This document shows, in pieces, positions 24,148-33,864 of a DNA stretch of 52,811 bases; position 1 is the first letter of the stretch, and every line of letters begins with the position of its first letter. The stretch spans positions 1-52,811 of the forward strand of contig JADLDY010000005.1 in NCBI GenBank assembly GCA_020846435.1, read 5' to 3'. Source of the stretch: Deltaproteobacteria bacterium (GTDB lineage: Bacteria; Desulfobacterota; GWC2-55-46). The position numbers and the translations under genes are program-made. A model generated the notes under the pieces. It searched no databases. It had not been told where the DNA came from and worked only from the letters and a program-made list of their open reading frames with translations.

Positions 24148-26034
24148 ATGGGAAAGATAATCGGCATCGACCTCGGTACCACGAACTCTGTTGTAGCTGT
24201 TATGGAGGCCGGGGAGCCGAAAGTGATAGTCAACGAGGAGGGCAGCAGAATAACCCCCTCAGTCGTCGCCTTCACCAAGGACAGGGAAATACTCGTGGGA
24301 CAGGTCGCCAAGAGGCAGGCTGTCACCAACCCCGAGAACACCGTATTCTCGATAAAGAGGTTCATGGGCCGCGTCTTCGGCGAAGTCAACGAAGAGATGA
24401 AGATGGTTCCCTACAAGGTTCAGCAGGACGAGCAGGGCAGGGCCGTCGTATGGTCTGGCAACATGGACAAGACCTTCACCCCGCCTGAAGTCTCGGCCAT
24501 GATACTCCAGAAGCTCAAGAGGTCTGCAGAGGCCTACCTCGGAGAGCCTGTAACGGAAGCGGTCATCACAGTCCCCGCCTACTTCAACGACGCGCAGAGG
24601 CAGGCCACCAAGGACGCCGGAAGGATAGCGGGCCTTGACGTAAAGAGGATAATAAACGAGCCGACGGCGTCTTCACTTGCCTACGGCCTCGACAAGAAAA
24701 AGGAAGAGAAAATAGCCGTTTACGACTTCGGCGGCGGCACCTTCGACATCTCCATACTCGAAGTCGGCGACGGAGTCTTCGAGGTAAAATCCACCAACGG
24801 AGACACCCACCTCGGCGGAGACAACTTCGACCAGAAGATAATCGACTGGCTCATATCCGAGTTCAAGAAGGACCAGGGCATCGACCTCTCCAAGGACAGG
24901 ATGGCCCTCCAGAGGCTCAGGGAAGCGGCTGAAAAGGCCAAGATAGAGCTCTCCTCGACCCTTGAGACCGAGATAAACCTGCCCTTCATAACCGCCGACG
25001 CAACAGGCCCCAAGCACCTCGTGATGAGGCTCTCGAGGGCCAAGCTCGAGCAGCTGGTCGCAGACCTGATAGAGCGGAGCAAGAAGCCGAGCGAGCAGGC
25101 CCTTCGCGACGCCGGCATGAAGCCCTCTGACATAGACGAGATAGTGCTCGTCGGAGGCATGACCAGGATGCCCGCCATACAGAAGCTGGTGAAAGAGTTC
25201 TTCGGCAAGGACCCGCACAAGGGCGTAAACCCTGACGAGGTCGTCGCTATCGGCGCGGCCATACAGGGAGCCGTACTTGCCGGAGAAGTAAAGGATGTCG
25301 TCCTCCTCGATGTCACGCCGTTGTCCCTCGGCCTCGAGACCCTGGGCGGCGTCATGACGACCCTCATAACAAGGAACACCACGATACCGGCCAGGAAAAA
25401 AGAGGTATTCACGACCGCCGCCGACAGCCAGACCCAGGTCGAGATACACATACTCCAGGGCGAGAGGCCCATGGCCCGCGACAACAGGACGCTCGGCAGG
25501 TTCCACCTCGAAGGCATCCCCGCGGCCCCCAGGGGAGTCCCGCAGGTAGAGGTCGCCTTTGACATCGACGCCAACGGCATACTCAATGTCTCGGCAAAGG
25601 ACCTGGCGACCAACAAGGAACAGCGGATAACCATTACCGCCTCCAGCGGACTCGCCAAGGACGAAGTCGACAAGATGGTCAAAGAGGCCGAGAGCCACGC
25701 CGACGAGGACAAGAAGAGAAAAGAGGTAATAGAGACGAGGAACCAGCTCGATTCTCTGGTATACTCGACTGAGAAGCTCATGCACGAGAACCGCGCCAAG
25801 ATCGCCGAAGAGGAAGCCAAGGCGGTCGATGAGGCCATAGCCGAGGCGAAAAAGGCTCTCGAGGCGAACGAGCCAGACCAGCTCAAGGAAGCAATGGCCA
25901 AGCTCACAGCCGCCTCCCACAAGGTCGCTGAGGCCATGTACAAGGGCGCGGCCCAGCACGGAGAAGCGCCTGAGGAAGAGAAAAAAGAGGGCGACGTCGT
26001 CGAGGCAGAGGTAGTGGACGACCAGAAGAAGTAG
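24148..26034 (+). CDS. dnaK: Molecular chaperone DnaK (Hsp70)
   Basis: DnaK binds exposed hydrophobic peptides in an ATP-driven cycle. The 628-residue protein has the ATPase phosphate loops GIDLGTTNS and [10 protein letters not shown], the adenosine loop LVGGMTRMP, the interdomain linker with [13 protein letters not shown], and a helical lid. The C-terminus ends in [10 protein letters not shown], close to the EEVxDxxK tail that binds co-chaperones. AGGAGGAAGCAA precedes the ATG. grpE is not adjacent; a CbpA-type J-protein follows after a terminator. Confidence 0.98.
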   Translation: MGKIIGIDLGTTNSVVAVMEAGEPKVIVNEEGSRITPSVVAFTKDREILVGQVAKRQAVTNPENTVFSIKRFMGRVFGEVNEEMKMVPYKVQQDEQGRAVVWSGNMDKTFTPPEVSAMILQKLKRSAEAYLGEPVTEAVITVPAYFNDAQRQATKDAGRIAGLDVKRIINEPTASSLAYGLDKKKEEKIAVYDFGGGTFDISILEVGDGVFEVKSTNGDTHLGGDNFDQKIIDWLISEFKKDQGIDLSKDRMALQRLREAAEKAKIELSSTLETEINLPFITADATGPKHLVMRLSRAKLEQLVADLIERSKKPSEQALRDAGMKPSDIDEIVLVGGMTRMPAIQKLVKEFFGKDPHKGVNPDEVVAIGAAIQGAVLAGEVKDVVLLDVTPLSLGLETLGGVMTTLITRNTTIPARKKEVFTTAADSQTQVEIHILQGERPMARDNRTLGRFHLEGIPAAPRGVPQVEVAFDIDANGILNVSAKDLATNKEQRITITASSGLAKDEVDKMVKEAESHADEDKKRKEVIETRNQLDSLVYSTEKLMHENRAKIAEEEAKAVDEAIAEAKKALEANEPDQLKEAMAKLTAASHKVAEAMYKGAAQHGEAPEEEKKEGDVVEAEVVDDQKK

Positions 26035-26084
26035 AAGGGCCCGGCCCGGCCTTATTGAACCCGGGTTGCTGAAGCGCTTTCCAG

Positions 26085-26117
26085 AGGGGCCGCTGAAAAT
26101 AGCGGCCCCTTTTTTTA
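26085..26117 (+). terminator. Intrinsic terminator of dnaK
   Basis: AGGGGCCGCT (26085-26094) pairs with AGCGGCCCCT (26101-26110) and is followed by TTTTTTTATT. Confidence 0.92.
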
Positions 26118-26196
26118 TTCATAGAATCCATCAGGAGGCAAAAAGCGTCCAGAAGCCCGGGCATCATGGGCCTGAAGCGCATTTATCACATCGGAT

Positions 26197-27090
26197 ATGG
26201 CAAAAGACTATTACACTATCCTTGGCGTTGGCAGGGGGGCCTCTGAAGAGGAGATAAAAAAAGCCTACCGGAATCTCGCCAGAGAGTTCCACCCTGACCT
26301 CCATCCTGACAAGAAAAAGGAGATGGAAGCCAAGTTCAAGGAGATTAACGAGGCTTATCAGGTACTTGGAGACCCGAAAAAGCGCTCGGAGTACGACCTC
26401 ACCGGACAGACCGGCTTCAACTCCGGCATGGGCGGGCCGGCAGGTTACGGACAGCAGGGCGGGGTCCATTTCGAAGACTACGGCTTCGGCGGCTTCGAGG
26501 ACATCTTCGGCGAGGTCTTTGGCCGGGGAGGAAGAAGAAGGGGCCCCCAGCGCGGAGCTGACCTCGAGTACCGCCTTGACCTCGACTTTCTCCAGGCCAT
26601 GAAAGGCACCGAAGTCAAGACAACCATATCGAGGTCGACAGGCACGGAATCTCTTACAGTGAAGATACCGGCCGGCGTCAGGACAGGCTCAAGGGTGAGG
26701 GTCGCTGGCAAGGGCGAGGCTGGCTTCAACGGCGGGCCTGCCGGCGACCTGTTTATCGAGACAACAGTGCGTCCGCACAAGTATTTCCAGCGGGAAGATA
26801 CCGATATTTATCTCGATGTCCCGATAACCTTAAAGGAAGCGCTCATCGGCGCCGAAATAGAAGTTCCGACAGTCGACGGCTCGACCAGGATAAAGATACC
26901 CCCTGGCACGCAGGGCGGCCAGAAGCTGAGGATCAGGGGCAAGGGAGTGCCCGGCCCGAGGGGAGAGCGCGGCAACCAGTACGTCACCGTCAACATCGTC
27001 GTGCCTAAGCACATAGACGAGAGATCAAAGGAACTTATTGAGGAATTCTCGCAACTTAATCCGCATGACCCGCGAAGAGGTCTATGGTAG
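26197..27090 (+). CDS. cbpA: DnaJ-family co-chaperone without zinc finger (CbpA type)
   Basis: The 297-residue protein has a J domain (1-70) with the HPD tripeptide at 32-34, a glycine/phenylalanine-rich linker (about 72-120), and two C-terminal beta domains that bind substrate. The four CxxCxGxG zinc repeats of DnaJ are absent, which defines the CbpA class. It stimulates DnaK ATPase and hands over substrates. It is encoded just downstream of dnaK but behind a terminator. The bases before the ATG are a weak ribosome binding site. Confidence 0.9.
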   Translation: MAKDYYTILGVGRGASEEEIKKAYRNLAREFHPDLHPDKKKEMEAKFKEINEAYQVLGDPKKRSEYDLTGQTGFNSGMGGPAGYGQQGGVHFEDYGFGGFEDIFGEVFGRGGRRRGPQRGADLEYRLDLDFLQAMKGTEVKTTISRSTGTESLTVKIPAGVRTGSRVRVAGKGEAGFNGGPAGDLFIETTVRPHKYFQREDTDIYLDVPITLKEALIGAEIEVPTVDGSTRIKIPPGTQGGQKLRIRGKGVPGPRGERGNQYVTVNIVVPKHIDERSKELIEEFSQLNPHDPRRGLW

Positions 27091-27204
27091 AATTGAGGTA
27101 AGGGTTTCCCGGGCCGCGGCTCGAGTAATCCGCGCCATAGGGAGGTTTTACGGGTCAGAAGGCTCCATGAAAAATGCGATTAGGGTAGAATAGTATAGTA
27201 CCTA

Positions 27205-27229
27205 TGGGACTGACGTCTTGTCAGTCCCA
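27205..27229 (+). promoter_or_regulatory. Leader hairpin before the Clp ATPase gene
   Basis: TGGGACTGA (27205-27213) pairs perfectly with TCAGTCCCA (27221-27229) around a seven-base loop. No T-run follows, so it is not an ordinary terminator. A nine-codon frame (27167-27193) lies just before it. Confidence 0.5.
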
Positions 27230-27272
27230 AACCCGCAGGCCCGGCGAGCACGACGGGCCACAAGAGGTTGCC

Positions 27273-29555
27273 ATGACCGAACTGGAAGAGATAAAAGAAA
27301 AACTCAGCCCCGGCTGCCGCAAGGTCCTTGAGGCCGCCATAGAGGAGAGCAAGACCCGCCAGCACTACTACCTCGGGGTTGAGCACCTGTTCTTGTCCTT
27401 TGCCAAGGTCGAAGAGGCCTTCTTCCGGGAAGTCATGGAAGATCTCAGCCTTGACTCATACCACGTCGTAAACTTCCTCAACGAGCACCTCAACGTCTCC
27501 AGGCAGTACATCGGCCTGGGACTCAAGATACCTCCGGCCACCAGAAATGTCTTCAGGCTCGCCCGCGAAGAGGCGCAAAGGTGGGGGCGCGAGGAGATCG
27601 ACTCCACAGACCTTTTCGTAGCCATATTCCAGGAGAACCACAGCCTCCCGGCCAAGGTCTTCAGGAGCTTCGGGCTTGACCCTGATTACGTCATGCGCAG
27701 GATCACCGCGAAGGTCAGGAACAAGGAGGAGATGGAAGAGGAGCTCAAGAAAAAATATGAGCTCCCGCCGAACTTGAAGCACTTCGCCGTGAACCTCAAC
27801 AGGCTCGCGAGGTTCGACAAACTGCCCATTGTCATAGGCCGCGACGACGAAATAGACCAGGTCATGGAGATACTCTGCCACATGGAGAGATCCAACTCGG
27901 TCATGATAATAGGCGAGCCTGGAGTGGGCAAGACAGCCGTCGTCGAGGGTCTCGCGAGGCGCATTGAGCTCGAGCCCAAGCGGGTGCCCAAGCGCCTCCG
28001 CGACAAGCAGATAGTCAATCTGCAGATGAACTCGGTCGTTGCCGGCACCATCTTCAGGGGCATGTTCGAGGACAGGATAGAGAAGATAATAAAAGAGATA
28101 AAAGAGAAGAAGAACATCATTTTCTTCATCGACGAGGCGCACACGCTCATTGGCGCGGGCTCCGCGATGGGCGTGCCGTCTGACGCCGCCAACATCTTCA
28201 AGTCCACGCTCTCACGCGGCGAAGTGCAGATAATAGGCGCGACGACCCTTTCCGAGTACAAGGAATTCATAGCCGAAGACGAAGCCCTCGCCAGGAGGTT
28301 CCGCCTCGTGCACATACAGGAGCCCTCTGTCGAGCAGACCCGCCGCATACTCTACGGCATAAAGCCGCGCCTCGAGAGGAGCTACTCGGTCAAGATAACC
28401 GACGGCGCGGTAGAGACGGCCCTCGACATGTCGCAGAGGTACATGAGGAGCCTCAAGATGCCTGACAAGGTGATCGGCTGGCTCGACACCTCGTGCGTGA
28501 AGGTCGAGATAAACAGGCCGACCGAGCCGGTGAAATCCGACGACGTCATAGAGGTCATATCCCAGGAGACGAGGATCCCCCGGGACATGATCTTCCGCGA
28601 CACTGCCGGAAGGTTCAAGGACATGGAAAAACAGCTTGCCCAGCGCGTCGTAGGGCAGCGGGAGGCGATAAACGCCCTTTCCAAGCGCCTCAGGCTCAAC
28701 AAGGGGCCTTTGAAGGAGAACTTCTCAAGGCCTGACGGCGTTCTCCTTTTCCTCGGCCCCACAGGAGTAGGCAAGACAGAGCTCGCGAAATCCCTCGCCG
28801 AGTTCCTCTTCGGCGACGAGAAGAAGATGATACGCATCGACATGAGCGAATACAAAGACTCCTCTATCGCAGTCGACAAGCTCATCGGCATGCCGCGCGG
28901 CATAGTAGGCTCTGAGCGAGGCGGGCTCCTTTCAAACCCGGTGCGGGAAAACCCCTACTCAGTCGTCCTCCTCGACGAGATAGAAAAGGCCCACCCGTTC
29001 GTCCTGAACCTCTTTCTCCAGGTCTTTGACGAGGGCTGGCTCACCGACGGCAGGGGCAAGAGGGTCTACTTCAGCGACACGGTAATAATCATGACCAGCA
29101 ACATCGGGGCCGACGTCTTCAAGAAATACGTCAAGCCCCTTGGGTTCATGTCGGAGACCGAAGTCGACGCCAAGGGCTACAAAAAGGACATCATCAAAGA
29201 GGTCGAGAGCGTCCTTTCGCCGGAGTTCCTCAACAGGATAGACGACATAATCGTCTTCACTCCTCTGACGCGCGAAGAAGTCAGGGAGCTCACGAACATG
29301 TACGTCGAGCGCATACAGGAGCACATGGAAGGCTACGGCAAGCACCTCACGATAACGGAGCGCGCCCTTGACGCTCTGGTTGAAAAGGGTTATAACCAGA
29401 AGTACGGCGCGAGGTTTTTAAAGCGCCACGTGGATGAGAAGGTCAAGGTGCCTGTGACCCTCATGTGGAAAGAGAGCGACAACTTCAAGATAGACGCGGC
29501 CGACGGGGAGATAACCGTCGAGACTATACAGGCAGGAGAACCGGCTCTCATATGA
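27273..29555 (+). CDS. Clp-type AAA+ unfoldase (ClpA/ClpC-like, divergent pore loops)
   Basis: The 760-residue protein unfolds substrates, probably for ClpP. It has an N-terminal double Clp-N domain (1-145), an AAA+ ring domain with Walker A GEPGVGKT (214-221) and Walker B FFIDEAH, and a second with GPTGVGKT (495-502) and VLLDEIEKAH. It lacks the ClpB middle domain. LGF (623-625) lies where ClpA/ClpC have their ClpP-docking tripeptide. The usual pore loops KYRG and GYVG read IFRG and GIVG. I chose ATG at 27273, six bases after AGAGG; an ATG at 27204 lies in a hairpin. No clpS or clpP is adjacent. Confidence 0.9.
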   Translation: MTELEEIKEKLSPGCRKVLEAAIEESKTRQHYYLGVEHLFLSFAKVEEAFFREVMEDLSLDSYHVVNFLNEHLNVSRQYIGLGLKIPPATRNVFRLAREEAQRWGREEIDSTDLFVAIFQENHSLPAKVFRSFGLDPDYVMRRITAKVRNKEEMEEELKKKYELPPNLKHFAVNLNRLARFDKLPIVIGRDDEIDQVMEILCHMERSNSVMIIGEPGVGKTAVVEGLARRIELEPKRVPKRLRDKQIVNLQMNSVVAGTIFRGMFEDRIEKIIKEIKEKKNIIFFIDEAHTLIGAGSAMGVPSDAANIFKSTLSRGEVQIIGATTLSEYKEFIAEDEALARRFRLVHIQEPSVEQTRRILYGIKPRLERSYSVKITDGAVETALDMSQRYMRSLKMPDKVIGWLDTSCVKVEINRPTEPVKSDDVIEVISQETRIPRDMIFRDTAGRFKDMEKQLAQRVVGQREAINALSKRLRLNKGPLKENFSRPDGVLLFLGPTGVGKTELAKSLAEFLFGDEKKMIRIDMSEYKDSSIAVDKLIGMPRGIVGSERGGLLSNPVRENPYSVVLLDEIEKAHPFVLNLFLQVFDEGWLTDGRGKRVYFSDTVIIMTSNIGADVFKKYVKPLGFMSETEVDAKGYKKDIIKEVESVLSPEFLNRIDDIIVFTPLTREEVRELTNMYVERIQEHMEGYGKHLTITERALDALVEKGYNQKYGARFLKRHVDEKVKVPVTLMWKESDNFKIDAADGEITVETIQAGEPALI

Positions 29556-30385
29556 TAAAGAACATCCTTGTACCGCAGGACGGCTCGCCTTACTCCAAAG
29601 CGGCGCTCGATTACTCCATCTGGCTCGCGAAAAAGTTCGGCGCCGGCCTCAAGGGGCTTTTCGTGATCGACACGGTAGCCCTCGAAGGGCCGTTCCTTCA
29701 CGACCTCTCTGGCTCACTGGGCTTCGAGCCGTTTTTGAACTTCTCGGCGAAGATGCGGGAAGCTTTGGAGGAACGGGGCAAGACGATCCTTACCGCCTTT
29801 GACGAAGCCTGCGCCGCAAAGGGCGTCGCCTCGGAATCAATGACAAGCGTCGGGATAGTCGCCGGCGAGATATGCGACCGTGCGAAGGTCGCGGACCTCG
29901 TGGTAGTTGGCAGAAGGGGCGTAAACGCCCAGTTCGAGTACGACATGCTGGGCTCGACGACCGAGAGCGTCATGAGGCGCTCGCCGAAGCCCGTGCTCGT
30001 GGTACCCGAGAAGTTCACTGAGCCGAAAAAGCCTCTCCTTGCCTACGACGGCAGCCCCAACGCGTCCAAGGCCATGCGCTCGGCGGCAGAGTGGGCAAAG
30101 ACCCTGGGGCTTCCCCTCACGGTGCTCACCGTCTCGTCGTCCGGCGGAGAAGCCGCGCTCCTCGATGAGGCGCGCAAGTACCTCGCGCCCTACAACATAG
30201 AAGCGAAGTTCGTCCACCAGCAAGGGGACGCGCCTGTCGTGATCGAGTCCTATTACAAAGACAACGACCACGACCTCCTTTTCATGGGCACCTCCCACCA
30301 TTCAAGGATTGTGGAGATGGTCTTGGGCTCCACGACCGAACATGTCTTAAGGGCGGTCGAAGGGCCGGTCTTCCTGGAGAGATAA
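29552..30385 (+). CDS. Tandem universal stress protein (two UspA domains)
   Basis: The 277-residue cytoplasmic protein holds two Usp folds. The first (1-150) starts IKNILVPQDGS and ends with a G-x2-G-x9-GS/T-like ATP loop (VVGRRGVNAQ...LGSTTESV), and the second (155-277) starts KPLLAYDGS and ends GTSHHS...LGSTTEHVLR. Both keep the nucleotide-binding pattern. The ATG overlaps the Clp ATPase stop as ATGA, so the two are coexpressed, which fits a stress-response pairing. Confidence 0.92.
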   Translation: MIKNILVPQDGSPYSKAALDYSIWLAKKFGAGLKGLFVIDTVALEGPFLHDLSGSLGFEPFLNFSAKMREALEERGKTILTAFDEACAAKGVASESMTSVGIVAGEICDRAKVADLVVVGRRGVNAQFEYDMLGSTTESVMRRSPKPVLVVPEKFTEPKKPLLAYDGSPNASKAMRSAAEWAKTLGLPLTVLTVSSSGGEAALLDEARKYLAPYNIEAKFVHQQGDAPVVIESYYKDNDHDLLFMGTSHHSRIVEMVLGSTTEHVLRAVEGPVFLER

Positions 30386-30397
30386 TCGATTATATAA

Positions 30398-30430
30398 GCG
30401 GCCCCGGAGATATCCGGGGCCGCTTTTTTT
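30398..30430 (+). terminator. Intrinsic terminator of the Clp-Usp operon
   Basis: GCGGCCCCGG (30398-30407) pairs with CCGGGGCCGC (30414-30423) and is followed by TTTTTTT. Confidence 0.93.
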
Positions 30431-30476
30431 ATTTAGCCCTCCCCCCTTCTTTTCTCCCGCATCCACCTCATTGTGA

Positions 30477-30505
30477 TTGACTTATCTCCCCTCCGGTGCT
30501 ACTTT
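30477..30505 (+). promoter_or_regulatory. Candidate sigma70 promoter of mgtE
   Basis: TTGACT (30477-30482), 17 bases and TACTTT (30500-30505) lie about 105 bases before the mgtE ATG. No magnesium riboswitch motif was recognised in the leader. Confidence 0.55.
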
Positions 30506-30609
30506 TTTCAGGATACGGTTTTCCACCGCAACATTCAGGCTCATCCGGCCCTCTTTTGTCCTGCACCGCCGAGGTCAGGGCTTAACCCCTTGATTCAACA
30601 GGTATTTTA

Positions 30610-31971
30610 ATGCCAACTACCGAGGTCAAAAACGACCATATCGAAGAGGTGAAGGACCTTGTCGAGGCCGGCCGCGAAAACGAAGCCGCGGCCCTTCTCG
30701 GAGAGCTTCACGCTTCCGACATCGGCAGGATCATCGCGGCCCTCGAGGAAGACAACGCAATCCGCGTCTTCAAGCTCCTGGAGCCTGAAGAGGCTTCCCT
30801 CGTCCTCCTTGAGGTCGACGAGCGCCGCAGGAAAGCCCTCATCTCGTCCATCACCTCCGAAGAGCTCATCGACGTCGTCCACGAGATGGAGACCGACGAC
30901 GCCGCTGACGTCATCTCCGAACTGCCGGTCGAGGACGCCAAACAGGTACTCGACGGAATAGACAAACATGAATCAATAGCCGTCCAGAAGCTCCTCGTAT
31001 TCCCCGAAGACACGGCTGGCGGCAAGATGCAGGCCGAGCTCGCCTCTGTCATCGAGACGGCCAGCGTCGAGGAGACCATAGAAGAGGTCAGGAAAAAAGC
31101 CCACGATATAGACAACATCTCGAATGTCTTCGTGGTCGACAGGGAAGGCCGCCTCAAGGGAGCTGTCCCGCTCGACAAGCTCATACTCGCCTACCCTGAG
31201 ACCCCGATAATCTCCATCACCAACCGCGACACCCTCACGGTCAGGACGGATATGGACCAGGAAGAGGTCGCCAAGCTCTTCCAGAAGTACGACCTCATCT
31301 CCGTGCCGGTCGTCGACCACGACGGCAGGCTCGTCGGCCGCATAACCGTAGACGACATCGTCGACGTCCTCGAAGATGAAATATTCGAGGACTTCTACAA
31401 GATGGCCGGCCTCAACATCGAATCGCGCGCCCTGGACCCCGCTGGCAGGTCGATAAGGATGCGCGCGCCCTGGCTCATGCTCAACCTCTGTACCGCCGCC
31501 GTCTCAGCGAGCGTGGTAAAGCTGTTCGAAGGCACCATAGAGCAGCTCGTCCTCCTCGCCGTCCTCATGCCGATCGTCGCCGGAATGGGCGGAAACGCCG
31601 CGACCCAGACCATAACCGTCATCGTGCGCGCCCTTGCCCTCGGAGAGATCAACTTCAAGAACGCCAGATGGGTGTTGATGAAAGAAGCGACCGTAGGCCT
31701 TGCCAACGGGTTCCTGACCGGAGGGATCGCCGGCCTCATAGCCTATCTCCTCGGCGCGAACATAATGGTCGGGCTCCTTCTCTTCCTCGCCATGACCGCG
31801 AACATGATGATAGCCGGGCTCATCGGCTCGTTGATCCCATTGGTCCTGAAACGCTTCAAGGTCGACCCGGCCATCTCTTCGAGCATATTCGTCACAGCCT
31901 CGACCGACATCGGCGGCTTTTTTACCTTCCTCGGGCTTGCCAGCATCTTCATGAAGATGGGGCTCCTGTAA
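30610..31971 (+). CDS. mgtE: Magnesium transporter MgtE
   Basis: MgtE is a gated Mg2+ channel of the inner membrane. The 453-residue protein has an N-terminal helical domain (about 1-125), a CBS pair (about 130-255), a connecting helix and five membrane segments from about residue 280, ending with ASTDIGGFFTFLGLA. The acidic surface between the N and CBS domains, which senses Mg2+, is plausible from many Glu/Asp residues. It is one base ahead of recO. Confidence 0.95.
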   Translation: MPTTEVKNDHIEEVKDLVEAGRENEAAALLGELHASDIGRIIAALEEDNAIRVFKLLEPEEASLVLLEVDERRRKALISSITSEELIDVVHEMETDDAADVISELPVEDAKQVLDGIDKHESIAVQKLLVFPEDTAGGKMQAELASVIETASVEETIEEVRKKAHDIDNISNVFVVDREGRLKGAVPLDKLILAYPETPIISITNRDTLTVRTDMDQEEVAKLFQKYDLISVPVVDHDGRLVGRITVDDIVDVLEDEIFEDFYKMAGLNIESRALDPAGRSIRMRAPWLMLNLCTAAVSASVVKLFEGTIEQLVLLAVLMPIVAGMGGNAATQTITVIVRALALGEINFKNARWVLMKEATVGLANGFLTGGIAGLIAYLLGANIMVGLLLFLAMTANMMIAGLIGSLIPLVLKRFKVDPAISSSIFVTASTDIGGFFTFLGLASIFMKMGLL

Positions 31972-31972
31972 G

Positions 31973-32737
31973 ATGAAACGCGGCACATACAGGGCAAGGG
32001 CCGTCGTCCTCAACTCCATCGACTACGGCGAGTCTGACAGGATACTCACCTTCTACACGCTGGAGAAAGGAAAGCTCTCCGGCATAGCCAAGGGCGCGAG
32101 GAGGTCGAGAAAGAGGTTCGTTGGCAACCTCGACCCGCTCTCGCACATAAATATCATCTACTTCCACAACGACAAGAGCGATCTCGTCAGAGTCGAGGAC
32201 GCTTCCCTCATCGACGCCTTCTCGGTCCTGAAAACCGACATAGAACGGCTCACCGACGGCTGCTATCTCCTTGAGCTCACTTCCGAGCTTACCAGAGAGG
32301 GCCAGCCCCTCCCGGCCGCGTACCATTCGCTTGTAGCGTTTTTAAAGCTCCTTGAAGCTGGCGCCGGGGATGAAGCGTTGCGCTTCTTCGAGATAAAGCT
32401 CCTCGACCAGTCAGGCTACCTGCCGCACCTCACAGGCTGCCTTTCATGCAGGACGGCGGCGGAGGGAGAGAGGCTCTACTTCAGCTCTGCCAAAGGCGGG
32501 CTCGTGTGCAGGGCCTGCTCTTCAGGTATCACCGGCCTCATACCTGTCTCCCCGGCTACCGCCGCCCTCCTCGCGATGGCGGCGCGCCTTGAGCCGGAAA
32601 AGCTTGGCCGGCTAAAGCCCGGCCCGGCCTTCCTTGACGAAAGCGAACGGCTCCTGTACGATTTCATAAAGTTCCAGCTCGGAAAAGAGCTCAAGACAAA
32701 ACGCTTCATGGCAAAGCTCAGGAGCGCCGGGGCCTGA
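31973..32737 (+). CDS. recO: DNA repair protein RecO
   Basis: RecO helps load RecA on single-stranded DNA with RecF and RecR. The 254-residue protein starts with an OB-fold segment (AVVLNSIDYGESDRILTFYT) and has a four-cysteine zinc site formed by CLSC and CRAC about 24 residues apart. The ATG lies one base after the mgtE TAA, so both are on one transcript. A small hairpin (GCCTG-AAAA-CAGGC) overlaps the stop, with a T5 a little further on. Confidence 0.93.
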   Translation: MKRGTYRARAVVLNSIDYGESDRILTFYTLEKGKLSGIAKGARRSRKRFVGNLDPLSHINIIYFHNDKSDLVRVEDASLIDAFSVLKTDIERLTDGCYLLELTSELTREGQPLPAAYHSLVAFLKLLEAGAGDEALRFFEIKLLDQSGYLPHLTGCLSCRTAAEGERLYFSSAKGGLVCRACSSGITGLIPVSPATAALLAMAARLEPEKLGRLKPGPAFLDESERLLYDFIKFQLGKELKTKRFMAKLRSAGA

Positions 32738-32758
32738 AAACAGGCGTAAAATGCCTTT

Positions 32759-32788
32759 TTGACTTCCACTCCGGATTTCCTGTAAAAT
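32759..32788 (+). promoter_or_regulatory. Sigma70 promoter of glyQ
   Basis: TTGACT (32759-32764), 18 bases and TAAAAT (32783-32788) lie about 35 bases before the glyQ ATG, which follows CAGGAGAGG. Confidence 0.6.
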
Positions 32789-32822
32789 AACCGCCAGATG
32801 AGTTCTCACAGGAGAGGATTTA

Positions 32823-33707
32823 ATGCATTTTCAGGATGTTATATTGACCCTTCAAAAATTCTGGGCCGAGAGGGGCTGCCTTCTCGTTCAGCCCTATGAC
32901 ATGGAAAAAGGCGCGGGCACTTTCAACCCGGCAACTTTCCTCAAAGTCCTCGGGCCCGAGCCCTGGAAGGCCGCCTATGTCGAGCCCTCAAGAAGGCCGA
33001 CCGACGGCAGGTACGGCGAGAACCCGAACAGGCTCCAGCACTACTACCAGTTCCAGGTGATACTAAAACCATCGCCCGACGACATACAAGACCTTTATCT
33101 CGACAGTTTGAGGACGCTCGGAATAGACCCCCTCGCCCACGACATCAGGTTTGTCGAAGACGACTGGGAGTCCCCGACGCTCGGCGCGTGGGGCCTCGGC
33201 TGGGAAGTCTGGCTCGACGGCATGGAGATAACGCAGTTCACCTACTTCCAGCAGGCGGGCGGCATAGACTTGAAGCCGGTGTCAGGCGAGATAACCTACG
33301 GCCTCGAGAGGATAACCATGTACCTCCAGGGCGTTGACAATGTCTACGACCTCAAGTGGTCGCCGGGCGTGAGCTACGGCGATGTCCACCACAGGACAGA
33401 GGTCGAGTTCTCGCGCTACAACTTCGAAGAGGCCGACACGAAGATGCTCTTCACGCTCTTCGACATGTACGAGGCCGAATCAAAGAGGCTGATGGAAAAG
33501 GGGCTTTATCTTCCGGCGTATGATTTCTGCCTTAAATGCTCTCACACATTCAACCTGCTCGACGCACGGGGAGCTATAAGCGTCGCCGAGAGGACGCGCT
33601 TCATCGGAAGGGTAAGGGCGCTGGCGCGCGGTTCAGCCGAAGGGTATTTGAAAACAAGGGAAGAGCTCGGCTTCCCGCTATTGAAGGGCGAGAAGGCAGG
33701 GGCGTAA
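32823..33707 (+). CDS. glyQ: Glycyl-tRNA synthetase alpha subunit
   Basis: GlyQ is the catalytic subunit of the bacterial alpha2beta2 glycyl-tRNA synthetase. The 294 residues match the family length and have class II features such as [35 protein letters not shown] and the glycine-site segment [17 protein letters not shown]. Normally glyS (beta) follows directly. Here a repeat element and a RraB-like gene follow instead, so glyS must be elsewhere. Confidence 0.97.
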   Translation: MHFQDVILTLQKFWAERGCLLVQPYDMEKGAGTFNPATFLKVLGPEPWKAAYVEPSRRPTDGRYGENPNRLQHYYQFQVILKPSPDDIQDLYLDSLRTLGIDPLAHDIRFVEDDWESPTLGAWGLGWEVWLDGMEITQFTYFQQAGGIDLKPVSGEITYGLERITMYLQGVDNVYDLKWSPGVSYGDVHHRTEVEFSRYNFEEADTKMLFTLFDMYEAESKRLMEKGLYLPAYDFCLKCSHTFNLLDARGAISVAERTRFIGRVRALARGSAEGYLKTREELGFPLLKGEKAGA

Positions 33708-33718
33708 CCCATGATTCA

Positions 33719-33839
33719 GGCTGCCCAAAAAGCTCCAGCTGCGAGGCGTCGAGGAGTGCGGAATGAGGCGTACTTTTTGTGTACGCCGCAATGACGAACG
33801 ACAATGACAACAAAGCAGATGGGCTTTTTCGGCAGCCTT
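33719..33839 (+). repeat. Terminal-inverted-repeat element, copy 3
   Basis: This 121-bp element runs from AGGCTGCCCAAAAAG to CTTTTTCGGCAGCCT, a near-perfect terminal inverted repeat. Inside are GAGGCGTCGAGGAGTG, a central hairpin GGCGTAC-TTTTTGT-GTACGCC and GACGAACGACAATGACAAC. It begins 12 bases after glyQ. Confidence 0.85.
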
Positions 33840-33864
33840 TTATAGCACTATTCGGAGCCATGAC

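Noticed and set aside
24673-25959. Long open frames on the minus strand opposite dnaK
   Set aside because: They mirror the dnaK codons, have no ribosome binding site and show no recognisable protein; dnaK is certain on the other strand.
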